64,000 nt of DNA from Falsiroseomonas frigidaquae (lineage in GTDB: Bacteria > Pseudomonadota > Alphaproteobacteria > Acetobacterales > Acetobacteraceae). Both the position numbers and the translations under genes were made by a program. The stretch covers positions 558,001-622,000 of the forward strand of contig NZ_JAAVTX010000006.1 in assembly GCF_012163145.1 (NCBI RefSeq), read 5' to 3'. The notes under the pieces are model-generated. The model had not been told where the DNA came from, searched no databases, and worked only from the letters and a program-made list of their open reading frames with translations. Below, piece after piece: positions 43,015-53,303 of this stretch (positions are counted from its first letter, which is position 1; every line of letters begins with the position of its first letter).

Positions 43015-43770
43015 TCAGTGCATGATGTCCCCGCCATTGGGCGACAGCGTCGCGCCGACGAAAAAATCGCCGCCGGGGGATGAGGCCAGCAGCAGCGCCG
43101 CCGCGGCAATCTCCTCCGGCTGGCCGACGCGGCCGATCGGCAGTTTCTCGCCGATGCGCGCGGCCCAGTCGGCACCGAGCTGCGCGGTCAGGTCGGTCGC
43201 GACCGGCCCGGGCGCGATGGCGTTCACCAGGATGCCCTTCGGCGCCCCCTCATGCCCCAGCGCGCGGGTGAAGCCGATCAGCGCGGCCTTGGCCATGCAA
43301 TAGGGCACGATATTCGGCGCGCCCTTCAGCCCGAGCTGGCTGGCCGTGGTGATGATGCGCCCGCGGCCGCGCGCCGCCATGCCGTCCCACACGGCCTGCG
43401 CCGCGAAGAAGCTGGCCTTGACGTGGACATTCATCACCCGGTCGAACATCTCCTCCGTCACCTCGGTGATCGCGCCGCGCAGGTTCAGCCCGGCATTGTT
43501 CACCAGGATGTCGCAGGGTCCGAGCTGCGCCTCCGCATCCGCGATGAAGCCGCGCAGGGCGGGAAGATCCGCCACATCGACGGAGGCCGCGAGGGCGCGG
43601 CGGCCCAGTGCCTCGATCTGCGCGACGACGGGGGCGGCGCCTTCCGCGTCATCCAGGTGGCAGAAGGCGATGTCCGCACCCTCCCGCGCGAAGAGCAGCG
43701 CGATGGCGCGGCCGATGCCGCGGCTGCCGCCGGTGATGATGGCGACCTGCCCCGCCAATTGCCCGCTCAT
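43015..43770 (-). CDS. short-chain dehydrogenase/reductase
   Basis: 251 residues. Classical SDR: cofactor motif TGGSRGIGRAI, structural NNAG, catalytic Ser in TTASQLG, Tyr-x3-Lys in YCMAK, and PGPVATD. Similar to 3-oxoacyl-ACP reductase-like SDRs. Its start overlaps the hutF stop by 4 bases (ATGA), so it is translated with the histidine-degradation genes; substrate unknown. Confidence 0.9.
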   Translation of the reverse strand: MSGQLAGQVAIITGGSRGIGRAIALLFAREGADIAFCHLDDAEGAAPVVAQIEALGRRALAASVDVADLPALRGFIADAEAQLGPCDILVNNAGLNLRGAITEVTEEMFDRVMNVHVKASFFAAQAVWDGMAARGRGRIITTASQLGLKGAPNIVPYCMAKAALIGFTRALGHEGAPKGILVNAIAPGPVATDLTAQLGADWAARIGEKLPIGRVGQPEEIAAAALLLASSPGGDFFVGATLSPNGGDIMH

Positions 43771-45131
43771 GCCATCAATCTCCGCATCGCCGCGCCGAAT
43801 TCGTCCCGGATCGCCATGGCCTGGAGGTGGCGTCCGGCCTCCACCACCACGCGGCCACCCACCGCCACCGTCTTCACCGGATTGGACTGGCCGCTGAACA
43901 CCCAGGCATCGAGCAGCGCATCACCCTCCCGCCCCAGCAGGGTCGGGTGCTGCGTGTCGAGCTCCACGAGATCCGCGCGCATCCCCGGCGCGATGGCGCC
44001 GATCGGCCGCCCGCAGGCCTGGGCGCCACCGGCGAGCACGGCGTCGAGCAGCGTGCGACCGGGGTGCGGGTTCTGGTCCGCCGTGGCGACGGACCTGGCG
44101 TTGTCCCGCAGGCGCTGGCTGGTCTCCAGCTGGCGCAGCTCCTCGCGCGGCGCAGTGCCGACATGGCTGTCCGTGCCGATGCCGAAGCGCCCGCCGGCGG
44201 CCAGGTAGCCCGGCAGCGCGAAGGTGCCGTCGCCGAGCGAGGCCTCCGTGCTCGGGCAGAGCCCGGCGACGGCGCCGGAGCGGGCCAGGCCCTCGATCTC
44301 GGAGGTGTCCATATGCGTCGCATGGATCAGCACCCAGCGCGCATCCAGCGGCGCATGGTCCAGCAGCCAGCGCACCGGGCGTGCGCCGGTGGCGGCCAGG
44401 CATTCGGCCACTTCCTTCGGCTGCTCCGCGGCATGGATATGAATCGGGCCAGCGAAATCCTGGATCGCGCGCAGCATCTCGGGCGTCACCGCGCGCAGCG
44501 AATGCGGGGCGAGGCCGAGCGCCATCTGCGGGTCGTCGCCGATCGCGGCGCGGGTGGCCTCCACGATGGCGAGGAAGCCGTCCAGATCGTTCAGGAAGCG
44601 CCGCTGGCCCGCATGCGGTGCCAGGCCGAAGATGCCGCCATGGCGGTACAGGCTGGGCAGCATGGTCAGCCCGATGCCGCTGCGCCGCGCCGCCGCAATG
44701 TTGCGCCGCGCCATCTCGGCCCGGTCGGCATAGGGGGTGCCATCCGGCTGGTGGTGCAGGTAGTGGAACTCGCAGAGGCCCGTGAAACCGTGCTCCAGTA
44801 GCTCGACATGCAGCTGCGCGGCGACGGCTTCCGCATCCTCCGGCGCGAAGCGGCCGACGAAGCGGTACATCGTCTCCCGCCAGGTCCAGAAGCTGTCCTG
44901 GCCTTGCGGGCTGCGGCGTTCCGCGCCGCCGGCCATGGCGCGCTGGAAGGCGTGGGAGTGCAGGTTCGGCACGCCCGGCAGCACGGCGCCGGACAGGCGG
45001 CGGGTGCTGCCGTGCGGCGTGGCATCCGGTGTGACGGCGGTGATGAAGCCGGCGGCATCGGCCTCGATCAGCACGTCCCGCGCCCAGCCTTGCGGCAGCA
45101 GCGCGGCGGTGGCGAGGAAGGATCGCATCAT
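43767..45131 (-). CDS. hutF: formimidoylglutamate deiminase HutF
   Basis: 454 residues from ATG 45131. Amidohydrolase fold with metal motif NLHSHAFQRAM, the substrate region HDxxHL-like CEFHYLHHQPDG, IHIHAAEQPKEVAECLA, and GIGTDSHVG. HutF converts N-formimidoylglutamate to N-formylglutamate and ammonia, defining the five-step histidine route; the next enzyme, HutG, is not in the window. Start overlaps the hutC stop by 4 bases. Confidence 0.93.
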   Translation of the reverse strand: MMRSFLATAALLPQGWARDVLIEADAAGFITAVTPDATPHGSTRRLSGAVLPGVPNLHSHAFQRAMAGGAERRSPQGQDSFWTWRETMYRFVGRFAPEDAEAVAAQLHVELLEHGFTGLCEFHYLHHQPDGTPYADRAEMARRNIAAARRSGIGLTMLPSLYRHGGIFGLAPHAGQRRFLNDLDGFLAIVEATRAAIGDDPQMALGLAPHSLRAVTPEMLRAIQDFAGPIHIHAAEQPKEVAECLAATGARPVRWLLDHAPLDARWVLIHATHMDTSEIEGLARSGAVAGLCPSTEASLGDGTFALPGYLAAGGRFGIGTDSHVGTAPREELRQLETSQRLRDNARSVATADQNPHPGRTLLDAVLAGGAQACGRPIGAIAPGMRADLVELDTQHPTLLGREGDALLDAWVFSGQSNPVKTVAVGGRVVVEAGRHLQAMAIRDEFGAAMRRLMA

Positions 45132-45853
45132 GCCTCCCGCATGCCCTGTTGCGAGTTCTCGCGCAATGGTCGGGACCGTCCGGTGAAGGCGTGGCGATCG
45201 CCGGGATAGGTCAGGCGCACGGCGGTCACTGATTCCTCGCCGCGCCAGCTGCGGCGGTCCAGCACCAGGCAAGGCGCGCCCTCCGCGATGCCGAGCAGGG
45301 AGGCGGTTCCGGCATCGGCGGCCAGCGCCTGGATGCGGTGCTCGGCCTCCGTCCAGGGCACGCGGTCCAGCAGCCAGGACCCGGGCGGCGTGGTGGCGAA
45401 GGATTCGGCCCGCGCTTCCGGCACGGAGTGCAGGCTGATGAGGCGATCCTCCAGCGCCGCGGCCAGGCCGCCCGCCTCGTGCCGCACCGCCAGCGCCAGC
45501 ACTTTCGCACCGCGCGGCAGCGTGCCGAGACGGGCGCGGTCCTCCGCCGTCGCGGCGCGCATCGTGCGGGACAGCACGGCATGGCGGTGGCCGGGGCCGA
45601 TGGTGGCGCGCAGATCGGGGATGCCGAGCAGCGTTTCCTCCGCCCGCGGCTCCGCCACGAAGCTGCCGGCCTTGCGGCGGCGCACCACCAGGCCGGCGGC
45701 GACAAGATCCGCCAGCGCGCGGCTCGCCGTCATCCGCGCCACGCCATGTTCCGCCACCAGCTCCGCCTCCGATGGCAGGCGGTCGCCGGGGCGAAGGGCA
45801 CCGGACAGGATGCGCGCCTCGATCTGGGCGCGGATGGCGGCGTGGCGGGTCAT
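45128..45853 (-). CDS. hutC: histidine utilisation repressor HutC (GntR/UTRA)
   Basis: 241 residues from ATG 45853. N-terminal GntR winged helix (about 1-66; [20 protein letters not shown]) and C-terminal UTRA ligand domain ([20 protein letters not shown], then [20 protein letters not shown]). HutC represses hut genes and is released by urocanate. A perfect 20-bp palindrome lies 2 bp upstream of its start codon, which implies autoregulation. Longer upstream starts would overlap hutU and the operator. Confidence 0.93.
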   Translation of the reverse strand: MTRHAAIRAQIEARILSGALRPGDRLPSEAELVAEHGVARMTASRALADLVAAGLVVRRRKAGSFVAEPRAEETLLGIPDLRATIGPGHRHAVLSRTMRAATAEDRARLGTLPRGAKVLALAVRHEAGGLAAALEDRLISLHSVPEARAESFATTPPGSWLLDRVPWTEAEHRIQALAADAGTASLLGIAEGAPCLVLDRRSWRGEESVTAVRLTYPGDRHAFTGRSRPLRENSQQGMREA

Positions 45854-45855
45854 AC

Positions 45856-45875
45856 GATTATGTCTAGACATAATC
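45856..45875. promoter_or_regulatory. HutC operator, perfect 20-bp palindrome
   Basis: GATTATGTCTAGACATAATC is its own reverse complement over all 20 bases. It lies in the 64-bp divergent gap between hutC (start 45853, leftward) and hutU (start 45918, rightward), a spot where one bound HutC dimer would block both promoters. AT-richness and symmetry fit a GntR/HutC-family site. The assignment is inferred from position. Confidence 0.8.
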
Positions 45876-45917
45876 CAGCGCAGCCGCAATGCTGGCGACA
45901 GCACCGGAGAGCCCCGC

Positions 45918-47588
45918 ATGACCGATCCGCGCCACCGCAACGCCCCCCACATCCGCAGCCCGCGCGGGCTGGAGCTCAGCTGCCGCCACTGGACCACGGA
46001 AGCGGCGATGCGGATGCTGATGAACAACCTCGATGACGAGGTGGCGGAGAAGCCGGGTGAGCTCGTCGTCTATGGCGGCATCGGCCGCGCCGCGCGGGAT
46101 TGGGACAGCTATGAGCGCATCGTCGCCACGCTGAAGCGGCTGGAGGAGGACCAGACATTGCTGGTCCAGTCCGGCAAACCTGTCGGCGTCTTCCGCACCC
46201 ATGCCGACGCGCCGCGCGTGCTGATCGCCAATTCCAATCTGGTGCCGCGCTGGGCGAGCTGGGAGCATTTCTCCGAGCTCGATCGCAAGGGGCTGATGAT
46301 GTACGGCCAGATGACCGCCGGGTCCTGGATCTATATCGGCAGCCAGGGGATCGTGCAGGGCACCTACGAGACCTTTGCCGAGGCCGGCCGCCAGCATTTC
46401 GGCGGGGATCTCGCGGGGCGCTGGATCCTGACCGGTGGCCTCGGCGGTATGGGCGGGGCGCAGCCGCTGGCGGGCGTCTTTGCCGGCGCCTGCGTGCTGG
46501 CGGTGGAGTGCCAGCCTTCCTCCATCGAGAAGCGGCTGGAGACGAAGTACCTCGACCACAAGGCCGACGACCTTGACCAGGCGCTCGCGATGATCCGCGA
46601 GGCCTGCGCGGAGAAGCGCGCCATCAGCGTCGGCCTGCTCGGCAATGCGGCGGAGGTGTTTCCCGAATTGGTGCGGCGCGGCGTGGTGCCGGATATCGTC
46701 ACGGACCAGACCAGCGCGCATGATCCGGCCAATGGCTACCTGCCCGCCGGCTGGTCGCTGGGCCAATGGGCCGCGATGCGGGAAAGCGATCCCGCCGCCG
46801 TCGCGGCCGCGGCGAAGCATTCCATGGTGGCCCATGTCCAGGCGATGCTCGACTTCAAGGCGCGCGGCGCCGTGGTGATGGATTACGGCAACAACATCCG
46901 GCAGATGGCGAAGGAGGAAGGCCTGGCCAATGCCTTCGACTTCCCCGGCTTCGTGCCGGCCTATATCCGGCCGCTCTTCTGCCGCGGCGTCGGGCCGTTC
47001 CGCTGGGCGGCGCTGTCGGGCGATCCGGAGGACATCCGGCGCACCGACGCGAAGGTGAAGGAGCTGATCCCGGAGGATCGGCATCTGCACAACTGGCTCG
47101 ACATGGCGCAGCAGAGCATCGCCTTCCAGGGCCTGCCAGCGCGCATCTGCTGGGTGGGGCTCGGGCAGCGGGACCGGCTCGGCCTCGCCTTCAATGAGAT
47201 GGTGGCGCGCGGCGAGATCGGCCCCATCGTCATCGGCCGCGACCACCTCGATTCCGGCAGCGTGGCCTCGCCGAACCGGGAGACGGAGGCGATGCGCGAT
47301 GGATCGGATGCCGTCTCCGACTGGCCCCTGCTGAATGCGCTGCTGAACACGGCCTCCGGCGCCACCTGGGTTTCGCTGCATCATGGCGGCGGCGTCGGCA
47401 TGGGGTTTTCGCAACATGCCGGCATGGTGATCGTGGCCGATGGCACGGAAGCCGCCGCGCGGCGCCTGGCCCGCGTGCTGTGGAACGACCCGGCGACGGG
47501 CGTGATGCGCCATGCCGATGCGGGCTACGACATCGCGCTGGATTGCGCGCGCGAAAAGGGCCTCGACCTGCCGGGCATCCTGCGATGA
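45918..47588 (+). CDS. hutU: urocanate hydratase HutU
   Basis: 556 residues from ATG 45918, the usual length. NAD-binding stretch [20 protein letters not shown], active-site region with Cys in [13 protein letters not shown], and [20 protein letters not shown] near the C-terminus. It hydrates urocanate to imidazolone propionate using tightly bound NAD+. First gene of the rightward hut operon; its stop overlaps the hutH start by 4 bases. Confidence 0.97.
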   Translation: MTDPRHRNAPHIRSPRGLELSCRHWTTEAAMRMLMNNLDDEVAEKPGELVVYGGIGRAARDWDSYERIVATLKRLEEDQTLLVQSGKPVGVFRTHADAPRVLIANSNLVPRWASWEHFSELDRKGLMMYGQMTAGSWIYIGSQGIVQGTYETFAEAGRQHFGGDLAGRWILTGGLGGMGGAQPLAGVFAGACVLAVECQPSSIEKRLETKYLDHKADDLDQALAMIREACAEKRAISVGLLGNAAEVFPELVRRGVVPDIVTDQTSAHDPANGYLPAGWSLGQWAAMRESDPAAVAAAAKHSMVAHVQAMLDFKARGAVVMDYGNNIRQMAKEEGLANAFDFPGFVPAYIRPLFCRGVGPFRWAALSGDPEDIRRTDAKVKELIPEDRHLHNWLDMAQQSIAFQGLPARICWVGLGQRDRLGLAFNEMVARGEIGPIVIGRDHLDSGSVASPNRETEAMRDGSDAVSDWPLLNALLNTASGATWVSLHHGGGVGMGFSQHAGMVIVADGTEAAARRLARVLWNDPATGVMRHADAGYDIALDCAREKGLDLPGILR

Positions 47589-49060
47589 TCGCCCTGCCCG
47601 CCCTGCGCGCCGTGATGGCGGGCGCGCCCCTGGCCATGCCGGAAGGCTGGCGTGCCGCCACCGAACAGGGCGCCGCGGTGCTGGCCGCAAGGCTGGCCGA
47701 GGATGGCCCGATCTATGGCGTCAACACCGGCTTCGGCAAATTGGCCTCCACCCGCATCGCGCCCGAGAAACTGGCGCAGCTCCAGCTCAACCTGCTGCGC
47801 AGCCACGCCGCCGGTACCGGCGCACCGCTGCCCGCGCCGGTGGTGCGGCTGGTGCTGGCGCTGAAGGCGCTGTCGCTGTCGCGCGGCGCATCCGGCGTGC
47901 GGGTGGCGGTGGTGGAGGCGCTGCTGCAATTGCTGGCGGCGGATGCGCTGCCGGTGATTCCCGCGAAAGGCTCGGTCGGCGCTTCCGGCGACCTGGCGCC
48001 GCTGGCGCATCTTGCGCTGGTGCTGGTTGGCGAGGGCGAAGTCTTCGTGAATGGCGCGCGCCGGCCGGGTGCGGAGGCAGGCATCGCGCCGCTCACCCTC
48101 GGGCCGAAGGAGGGGCTGGCGCTGCTGAACGGCACGCAGGTCTCCACCGCCATCGCGCTGAGTGGCCTCTTCGCGGCCCAAAGTCTGCTGCACACATCGC
48201 TGGTGGCCGGCGCGCTCAGCGTCGATGCGGCGCGCGGCTCCGACACGCCCTTCGATGCGCGCATCCATGCGCTGCGCGGACAGCCCGGGCAGATCCGCTG
48301 CGCCGCCGCGCTGCGCGGGCTGATGGCGGGCAGCGCCATCCGCGACAGCCACCGGGAGGGTGATACCCGCGTGCAGGACCCCTATTCGCTGCGCTGCCAG
48401 CCGCAGGTGGCCGGCGCCTGCCTCGACCTGCTCGACCATGCCGCCACGGTGCTGCAGCGGGAGGCGAATGCCGTGACCGACAACCCGCTGGTGATGGCGG
48501 ATGGCGACATCCTCTCCGGCGGCAATTTCCATGCGGAGCCGGTGGCCTTCGCCGCCGATACCATCGCCCTCGCCTTGGCCGAGCTCGGCGCCATCAGCGA
48601 GCGCCGCATCGCCCTGCTGGTGGACCCGGTGCTGTCCGGCCTGCCGGCCTTCCTGGTGGCGGAGGGTGGGCTGCATTCCGGCTTCATGATCGCCCAGGTC
48701 ACCGCCGCCGCGTTGGCGGCGGAAAACCGCGCGCTCGCCACGCCGCGCAGCGTGGACAGCCTGCCGACCAGCGCGAACCAGGAAGACCATGTCAGCATGG
48801 CCACCGGCGCGGCGCTGCGCCTTATGGAGATGGCGGAGAACCTCTCCTCCATCCTGTCCATCGAGTTGCTGTGTGCCGCGCAGGGGCTGGAGTTCCATCG
48901 GCCGCTGACGACCTCCGCACCTCTGCAAGCCGCACAGGCCCTGGTGCGCGGCGTGGCAGCGCCCTGGGATGCGGACCGCTTCATGGCCCCCGATATGGAA
49001 GCGGTTCGGCTGCTGGTGCAGGGTGGCGCCTTCGCCCGTCTGGTGGAGCTGCCCGCATGA
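47585..49060 (+). CDS. hutH: histidine ammonia-lyase HutH
   Basis: 491 residues from ATG 47585 (ATGA overlap with hutU). The self-cyclising MIO triad Ala133-Ser134-Gly135 lies in [25 protein letters not shown] and the C-terminal [12 protein letters not shown] are also canonical. It deaminates histidine to urocanate, the first step of the pathway and the source of the HutC inducer. Its stop overlaps the hutI start by 4 bases. Confidence 0.97.
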   Translation: MIALPALRAVMAGAPLAMPEGWRAATEQGAAVLAARLAEDGPIYGVNTGFGKLASTRIAPEKLAQLQLNLLRSHAAGTGAPLPAPVVRLVLALKALSLSRGASGVRVAVVEALLQLLAADALPVIPAKGSVGASGDLAPLAHLALVLVGEGEVFVNGARRPGAEAGIAPLTLGPKEGLALLNGTQVSTAIALSGLFAAQSLLHTSLVAGALSVDAARGSDTPFDARIHALRGQPGQIRCAAALRGLMAGSAIRDSHREGDTRVQDPYSLRCQPQVAGACLDLLDHAATVLQREANAVTDNPLVMADGDILSGGNFHAEPVAFAADTIALALAELGAISERRIALLVDPVLSGLPAFLVAEGGLHSGFMIAQVTAAALAAENRALATPRSVDSLPTSANQEDHVSMATGAALRLMEMAENLSSILSIELLCAAQGLEFHRPLTTSAPLQAAQALVRGVAAPWDADRFMAPDMEAVRLLVQGGAFARLVELPA

Positions 49061-50262
49061 TCTTCGACCGCGTCTGGCTGGATGCGAATCTCTGCACCAT
49101 GGTGCCGCGCGATGGCGATCCGCTCGGGGCGATCGAGGATGGCGCCATCGCGGCCAAGGACGGGCGCATCGCCTGGGTCGGCCGGCGCGCCGACCTACCC
49201 GGCCAGGCGGCTGAGACGCGGGCCTGCGACGGCGCCTGGATCCTGCCCGGGCTGATCGATTGCCACACCCACCTGGTCTTCGCCGGCGACCGCGCCCGCG
49301 AATTCGAGATGCGGCTGGAGGGCGCGAGCTACGAGGCCATCGCCAAGGCCGGCGGCGGAATCCTCTCCACCGTCCGCGCCACGCGCGACGCCTCCGAGGA
49401 CGCGCTGGTGAACGCCGCCCTGCCCCGCCTCGACCAGCTTCTGGCCGAGGGCGTCACCACCATCGAGGTGAAGTCCGGCTACGGCCTGGACCTCGCGACG
49501 GAAGCCCGCATGCTGCGCGCCGCCCGCCGCCTGCCCGGGCTGCGCGATGTGTCGTTGCAGACCAGCCTGCTCGCCGCCCATGCGACGCCGCCGGACTATG
49601 CCGGCCGCACCGCCGACTACGCACGCCATGTCGCCGAGGACATCGTGCCCGCCATCGCGGCCGAAAACCTGGCCGATGCGGTGGACGCCTTCACCGACAG
49701 CGCCATCGGCTTCACCGCCGAGCAGACCGCCTGGGTCTTCGACGCCGCGCAGCGAGCCGGGCTGCGAACCAAACTGCATGCCGACCAGCTGCGCGACGAT
49801 GGCGGCGCCGCGCTCGCCGCGCGCTACGGCGCGCTCTCCGCCGACCACATCGAATATGCCAGCCCCGAGGGCATCGCCGCCATGGCGCGCGCCGGCACCG
49901 TCGGCGTGCTGCTGCCTGGCGCCTTCTACTTCATCCGCGAAACCCACTTCCCCGACGTCGCCGCGATGCGTGCGGCCGGGCTGCGGATGGCGCTGGCAAC
50001 CGATCTCAACCCCGGCTCCTGCCCCGCGCCATCGCTGCTGCTGATGCTGAACATGGGCTGCACCCTGTTCCGCCTGACGGTGGCGGAGGCGCTGGCCGGC
50101 GTCACCACCCATGCCGCCGCCGCCCTGGGGCTTGCCGACCGTGGCGCACTCGCGCCCGGGCTGCGCTGCGACCTGGCGCTCTACGGCATCTCCCGCCCCG
50201 CGGAGCTCTGCTACTGGATCGGCCGGAACCCCTGCCTCGGCCGCGTGGTCGCCGGCCGATGA
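49057..50262 (+). CDS. hutI: imidazolonepropionase HutI
   Basis: 401 residues from ATG 49057. Amidohydrolase with metal motif [22 protein letters not shown]-type segment ([13 protein letters not shown]), KLHADQLRD and [10 protein letters not shown]. It opens the imidazolone ring to give N-formimidoylglutamate, the HutF substrate. Overlaps both neighbours by 4 bases, so U, H, I and the thioesterase gene are translationally coupled. Confidence 0.96.
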   Translation: MIFDRVWLDANLCTMVPRDGDPLGAIEDGAIAAKDGRIAWVGRRADLPGQAAETRACDGAWILPGLIDCHTHLVFAGDRAREFEMRLEGASYEAIAKAGGGILSTVRATRDASEDALVNAALPRLDQLLAEGVTTIEVKSGYGLDLATEARMLRAARRLPGLRDVSLQTSLLAAHATPPDYAGRTADYARHVAEDIVPAIAAENLADAVDAFTDSAIGFTAEQTAWVFDAAQRAGLRTKLHADQLRDDGGAALAARYGALSADHIEYASPEGIAAMARAGTVGVLLPGAFYFIRETHFPDVAAMRAAGLRMALATDLNPGSCPAPSLLLMLNMGCTLFRLTVAEALAGVTTHAAAALGLADRGALAPGLRCDLALYGISRPAELCYWIGRNPCLGRVVAGR

Positions 50263-50669
50263 ATATCGAAGCGATGCAGGTCCGGGTGCGCGAAGGCGTG
50301 CCGCTCGCCGGGGCCTGGGGGATCGAGGTGCTGTCCTATGGCGAGGGCCTCGCCACGCTGCGGCTGCCGGCGAAGGATGATCTGCTGCGGCCGGGTGGCA
50401 CCGTCTCCGGCCCCGCGCTGATGGGGCTGGCGGATGTGGCGATGTGGGTGGCGCTGCTGTCGCTGACGGAAGGGCGGGATGAGAGCCTGACGGCGAGCCT
50501 CGCCATCACCTTCCTGCGCCCGCCACCGGCCACCGCCGTGCTGGCGGAGGCGCGCGTCATCAAGCGCGGGCGGACCCTGTCCTATGGGGAGGTCATGCTG
50601 CGCGCGGAAGGCGCGGCGCAACCCTGCGCACATGTCACCACGAGCTGGGCTGCCACACGGGCAAGGTGA
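50259..50669 (+). CDS. PaaI/hotdog-fold thioesterase
   Basis: 136 residues from ATG 50259 (ATGA overlap with hutI). Hotdog fold with the PaaI-type core RPGGTVSGPALMGLADVAMW (usual His/Asp region replaced by a Ser/Gly stretch) and LTASLAITFLRPPPATAVLA. It probably hydrolyses an acyl-CoA; the link to histidine degradation is positional only. It ends the rightward hut operon. Confidence 0.86.
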   Translation: MNIEAMQVRVREGVPLAGAWGIEVLSYGEGLATLRLPAKDDLLRPGGTVSGPALMGLADVAMWVALLSLTEGRDESLTASLAITFLRPPPATAVLAEARVIKRGRTLSYGEVMLRAEGAAQPCAHVTTSWAATRAR

Positions 50670-50757
50670 AAACCTCTTCACTTTCGCCCCCGCCTGCGCC
50701 ACCTCTCCGCCAGCCCGGAAGGGCCAAGCCCCGGAATGGCCAAGCAAGGAGAACACC

Positions 50758-51447
50758 ATGCGCGCACGCGACCTGATGACCCCTGAGCCCGTCACCTTCC
50801 AGCCCGGCACGCCGATCGCGGTGGCGGCGCGGGCCATGGCGGAACGCGGCTTCTCCGGCGCACCGGTGGTGGATGCGGAGGGCAGGCTGCTCGGCATGCT
50901 GACGGAAGGCGACCTGCTGCGCCGCCTGGCCGCGCCGGCCGATGCGCCGCAATCCTGGATCGCCGGCCTGTTCCAATCGGCCAGCGCGCAGGCCGACCGC
51001 TTCGCCCGCGCCCATGGCCAGACCGCCGGCGATGCGATGACCCGCGGCGCCGTGACGGCAACGGAGGATACGCCGGTGGAAACGCTGGCCAAGGCGATGG
51101 AGGAACGCGCCATCCGCCGCATCCCCGTGCTGCGCGACGGGCGCCTCGTCGGCATCGTCTCCCGCGCCGACCTGATCCGCGCGCTGCTGCAGCCGAAGGA
51201 GGAGCTGGTGGCGGATGCGCCGGATGAACGCATCCGCCGCGCGCTGGCGAAGGCGATGAAGGAGCAGCCCTGGATCGACGCCTTCGCCATCTTCTTCGAT
51301 GTGAAGGATGGCGTGGTGTCCTTCCACGGCTATTGCCGCAACGACGCGGTGCTGCGCGGGCTGAAGGTGCTGGCGGAGACCATCTCCGGCGTGCGCGGCG
51401 TGGACATGAAGGTGGAGCAGACCACGCTGGACGCGGTGGCCGGCTGA
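50758..51447 (+). CDS. CBS-CBS-BON domain protein
   Basis: 229 residues from ATG 50758 with CAAGGAGAA upstream. Two CBS motifs (about 1-60, MTPEPVTFQPGTPIAVAARA; and about 95-150, MTRGAVTATEDTPVETLAKA) separated by an insert, then a BON domain (about 155-225, PWIDAFAIFFDVKDGVVSFH). CBS pairs bind adenosyl ligands; BON domains associate with membranes or phospholipid. Stop overlaps the next ATG as TGATG. Confidence 0.9.
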   Translation: MRARDLMTPEPVTFQPGTPIAVAARAMAERGFSGAPVVDAEGRLLGMLTEGDLLRRLAAPADAPQSWIAGLFQSASAQADRFARAHGQTAGDAMTRGAVTATEDTPVETLAKAMEERAIRRIPVLRDGRLVGIVSRADLIRALLQPKEELVADAPDERIRRALAKAMKEQPWIDAFAIFFDVKDGVVSFHGYCRNDAVLRGLKVLAETISGVRGVDMKVEQTTLDAVAG

Positions 51448-52814
51448 TGCAGGGGCCGCGCGTGCCGCGCCGCGCCGTGCTCGCCCTGCCGGCGGGCCTC
51501 GTCGCGCCGCCTGCGGCCCGCGCCGACACGGCACTGACCGGCGCGGACGCGCTGCTGCTGGTCCTCAGCGACCTGCACTCCGCCATGGAACGTGCCGCCG
51601 CCATGCTCGGCGCCATGGATGCCGTGCTGGCGGCGAATCGCGGCGTGCCGGCCTTCATCCTGCTGAATGGCGATGTGTTCGAGCGGGGCAATGCGGTCGC
51701 GCTTCGCAGCGACGGGGCGGCGGATTGGGCCTTCCTCGCCGCGCTGCGCCGTCGCGCGCCGGTGGTGCTGAACATCGGCAACCACGAGACGGCGCTGATC
51801 GACGATTTGGCGGAGGTGGTGGCGCGCGCCCGTGCGCTGGATCTGCGCGTCGTCTCCAACCTGCGCGACTGGCGCACCGGCCTGCCCTTCGCGGAAGTCT
51901 CCGCCGGCTTTCGCCTGCCGGACAAGCGGCGGTTGCGTGTCGTCGGCCTGGCCACCGACGCGGCCGCCACCTACCGCGCCCCCGCCCGCGCGCTGATCGA
52001 CATGCCGGAGCCGGTGGCCTGGGCGCGCGAACGCCTGCACGGCCTGTTCGCGGAGGCCGAGGCGCGGGTGCTGCTGAGCCATGCCGGCGTCGCCGCGGAT
52101 CGTGCCATCCTGCCGCTGCTGCCCGGCGGCACGCTGCTGGTGGGCGGGCATGAGCATCTGCGCTTCGCCCATGCGGAAGGCGCCACGCGCTACCTGCATT
52201 GCGGATCCTGGAACCGCGCGCTGACCGTGGTCGGGCTGGGCCTCGGCGGTCCCACGCCGCAGATCAAGGTGCGGGAAGTGGCGGTGGAGCCGGGCCAGGC
52301 GGAGGATGCCGCCCATGCCGCCCTGGTGCGGCAGGTCACGTCCGACCATCTGGCGCCGGAGGATGCGGAGGTGCTGTTCCACCTGCCCGCCCCCCTGCCC
52401 CTGCCGCAGGCCGCGCGCGCCGCCTGCGCCGCGCTGGCGCGCGCCACCGGCAGCCGGGCCGGGCTGCTCGGCCATACCGGCTTCGGCACCGGCCTGCCGG
52501 GCGGGCCCGTGCGGCGGCTGGATTTCGACGCCTTCCTGCGCTTCGACGGACCGGTGTTTCGCGGCAACGCCGACCTCGCAGCGCTGGCCAGCATGGCGCC
52601 GCGGCTGAACCAGGATGAGGCGGTGCCCCTGGCGGGACGTATCGGCGACTACGCCTATGTCGACCAGCTGCCGCGCCAGCCCGCCCTGCTGGCCAGCAAT
52701 GGCTGGGTGCGGATGAACGCGGCGCATTTCCTGGGCGCCGCCGCGCCGCGCTTCGATGCGGTTCCGGATCTGGCACTGAAATCGCTGGTGGCGGCGGCGC
52801 TGGCTCGGCGCTGA
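51447..52814 (+). CDS. exported metallophosphoesterase (UshA/5'-nucleotidase-like)
   Basis: 455 residues from ATG 51447. Signal peptide about 1-26 (PRRAVLALPAGLVAPPAARA). Calcineurin-like motifs in order: SDLHS, LNGDVF, GNHET and GGHEH, so a two-metal site is likely. The C-terminal region (about 290-455) resembles the substrate domain of 5'-nucleotidases, ending in APRFDAVPDLALKSLV. A periplasmic nucleotidase or phosphodiesterase is the best guess. Coupled to the CBS-BON gene. Confidence 0.84.
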   Translation: MQGPRVPRRAVLALPAGLVAPPAARADTALTGADALLLVLSDLHSAMERAAAMLGAMDAVLAANRGVPAFILLNGDVFERGNAVALRSDGAADWAFLAALRRRAPVVLNIGNHETALIDDLAEVVARARALDLRVVSNLRDWRTGLPFAEVSAGFRLPDKRRLRVVGLATDAAATYRAPARALIDMPEPVAWARERLHGLFAEAEARVLLSHAGVAADRAILPLLPGGTLLVGGHEHLRFAHAEGATRYLHCGSWNRALTVVGLGLGGPTPQIKVREVAVEPGQAEDAAHAALVRQVTSDHLAPEDAEVLFHLPAPLPLPQAARAACAALARATGSRAGLLGHTGFGTGLPGGPVRRLDFDAFLRFDGPVFRGNADLAALASMAPRLNQDEAVPLAGRIGDYAYVDQLPRQPALLASNGWVRMNAAHFLGAAAPRFDAVPDLALKSLVAAALARR

Positions 52815-52979
52815 TGACGGCTTCGCGACCGGCTTTTGTCTTGAAATCGTCAAGAACCGGGACCACGCTCCAGTAAGAGGCCCGGGTCCCTCTGGCGGTG
52901 TCCCCCCGGTCACCGCGATGTCGGGCCTCCCAACCGCCGCGCCCCCGCGCAGCGACGGAAAGCGGAGGTCGAGGGCGTC

Positions 52980-53201
52980 ATGGAGGGTGTAAGCAGCGCG
53001 TCGGGTGGTGCGCTGAAGCTGCGTCTGGTCGAGAGGCTTTCCGACCTGGAGCGGCTGATCGCGGTGGAACAGGCGCGATCCGCGCCCGATACGGCGCTGA
53101 TCCGCCGGCTGAGCCGGGAGAAGCTGCTGGCCAAGGATCGCATGGCCGCCCTCGGCGGCTGCGGCATGCCACGCTGGGCGCGGGAGGATGGCGCGAGCTA
53201 G
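52980..53201 (+). CDS. DUF465 (YdcH-like) small helical protein
   Basis: 73 residues from ATG 52980. The region LERLIAVEQARSAPDTALIR followed by RLSREKLLAKDRMAAL matches the DUF465 pattern (acidic helix, PD turn, then K-K-L-x-L-K-D-x-I). These are short two-helix proteins of unknown role, common in alphaproteobacteria. Monocistronic, followed by hairpins before the convergent EamA gene. Confidence 0.78.
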   Translation: MEGVSSASGGALKLRLVERLSDLERLIAVEQARSAPDTALIRRLSREKLLAKDRMAALGGCGMPRWAREDGAS

Positions 53202-53280
53202 AGCCGCTTCACCGCAAGCGAAGACGGCGAAACGGCTCCATCCATCCATGTGCATGCATTTTCGATCGCCTTGCGAAGCC

Positions 53281-53302
53281 GCAGGGCGTGAAGATGCCCT
53301 GC
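53281..53302. terminator. hairpin between convergent genes
   Basis: GCAGGGC (53281-53287) and GCCCTGC (53296-53302) form a perfect 7-bp stem with an 8-base loop just after the EamA stop. A second looser dyad GAGCCG...CGGCTC lies at about 53201-53238. Together they probably end both the DUF465 and EamA transcripts. No T-run. Confidence 0.45.
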
Positions 53303-53303
53303 T

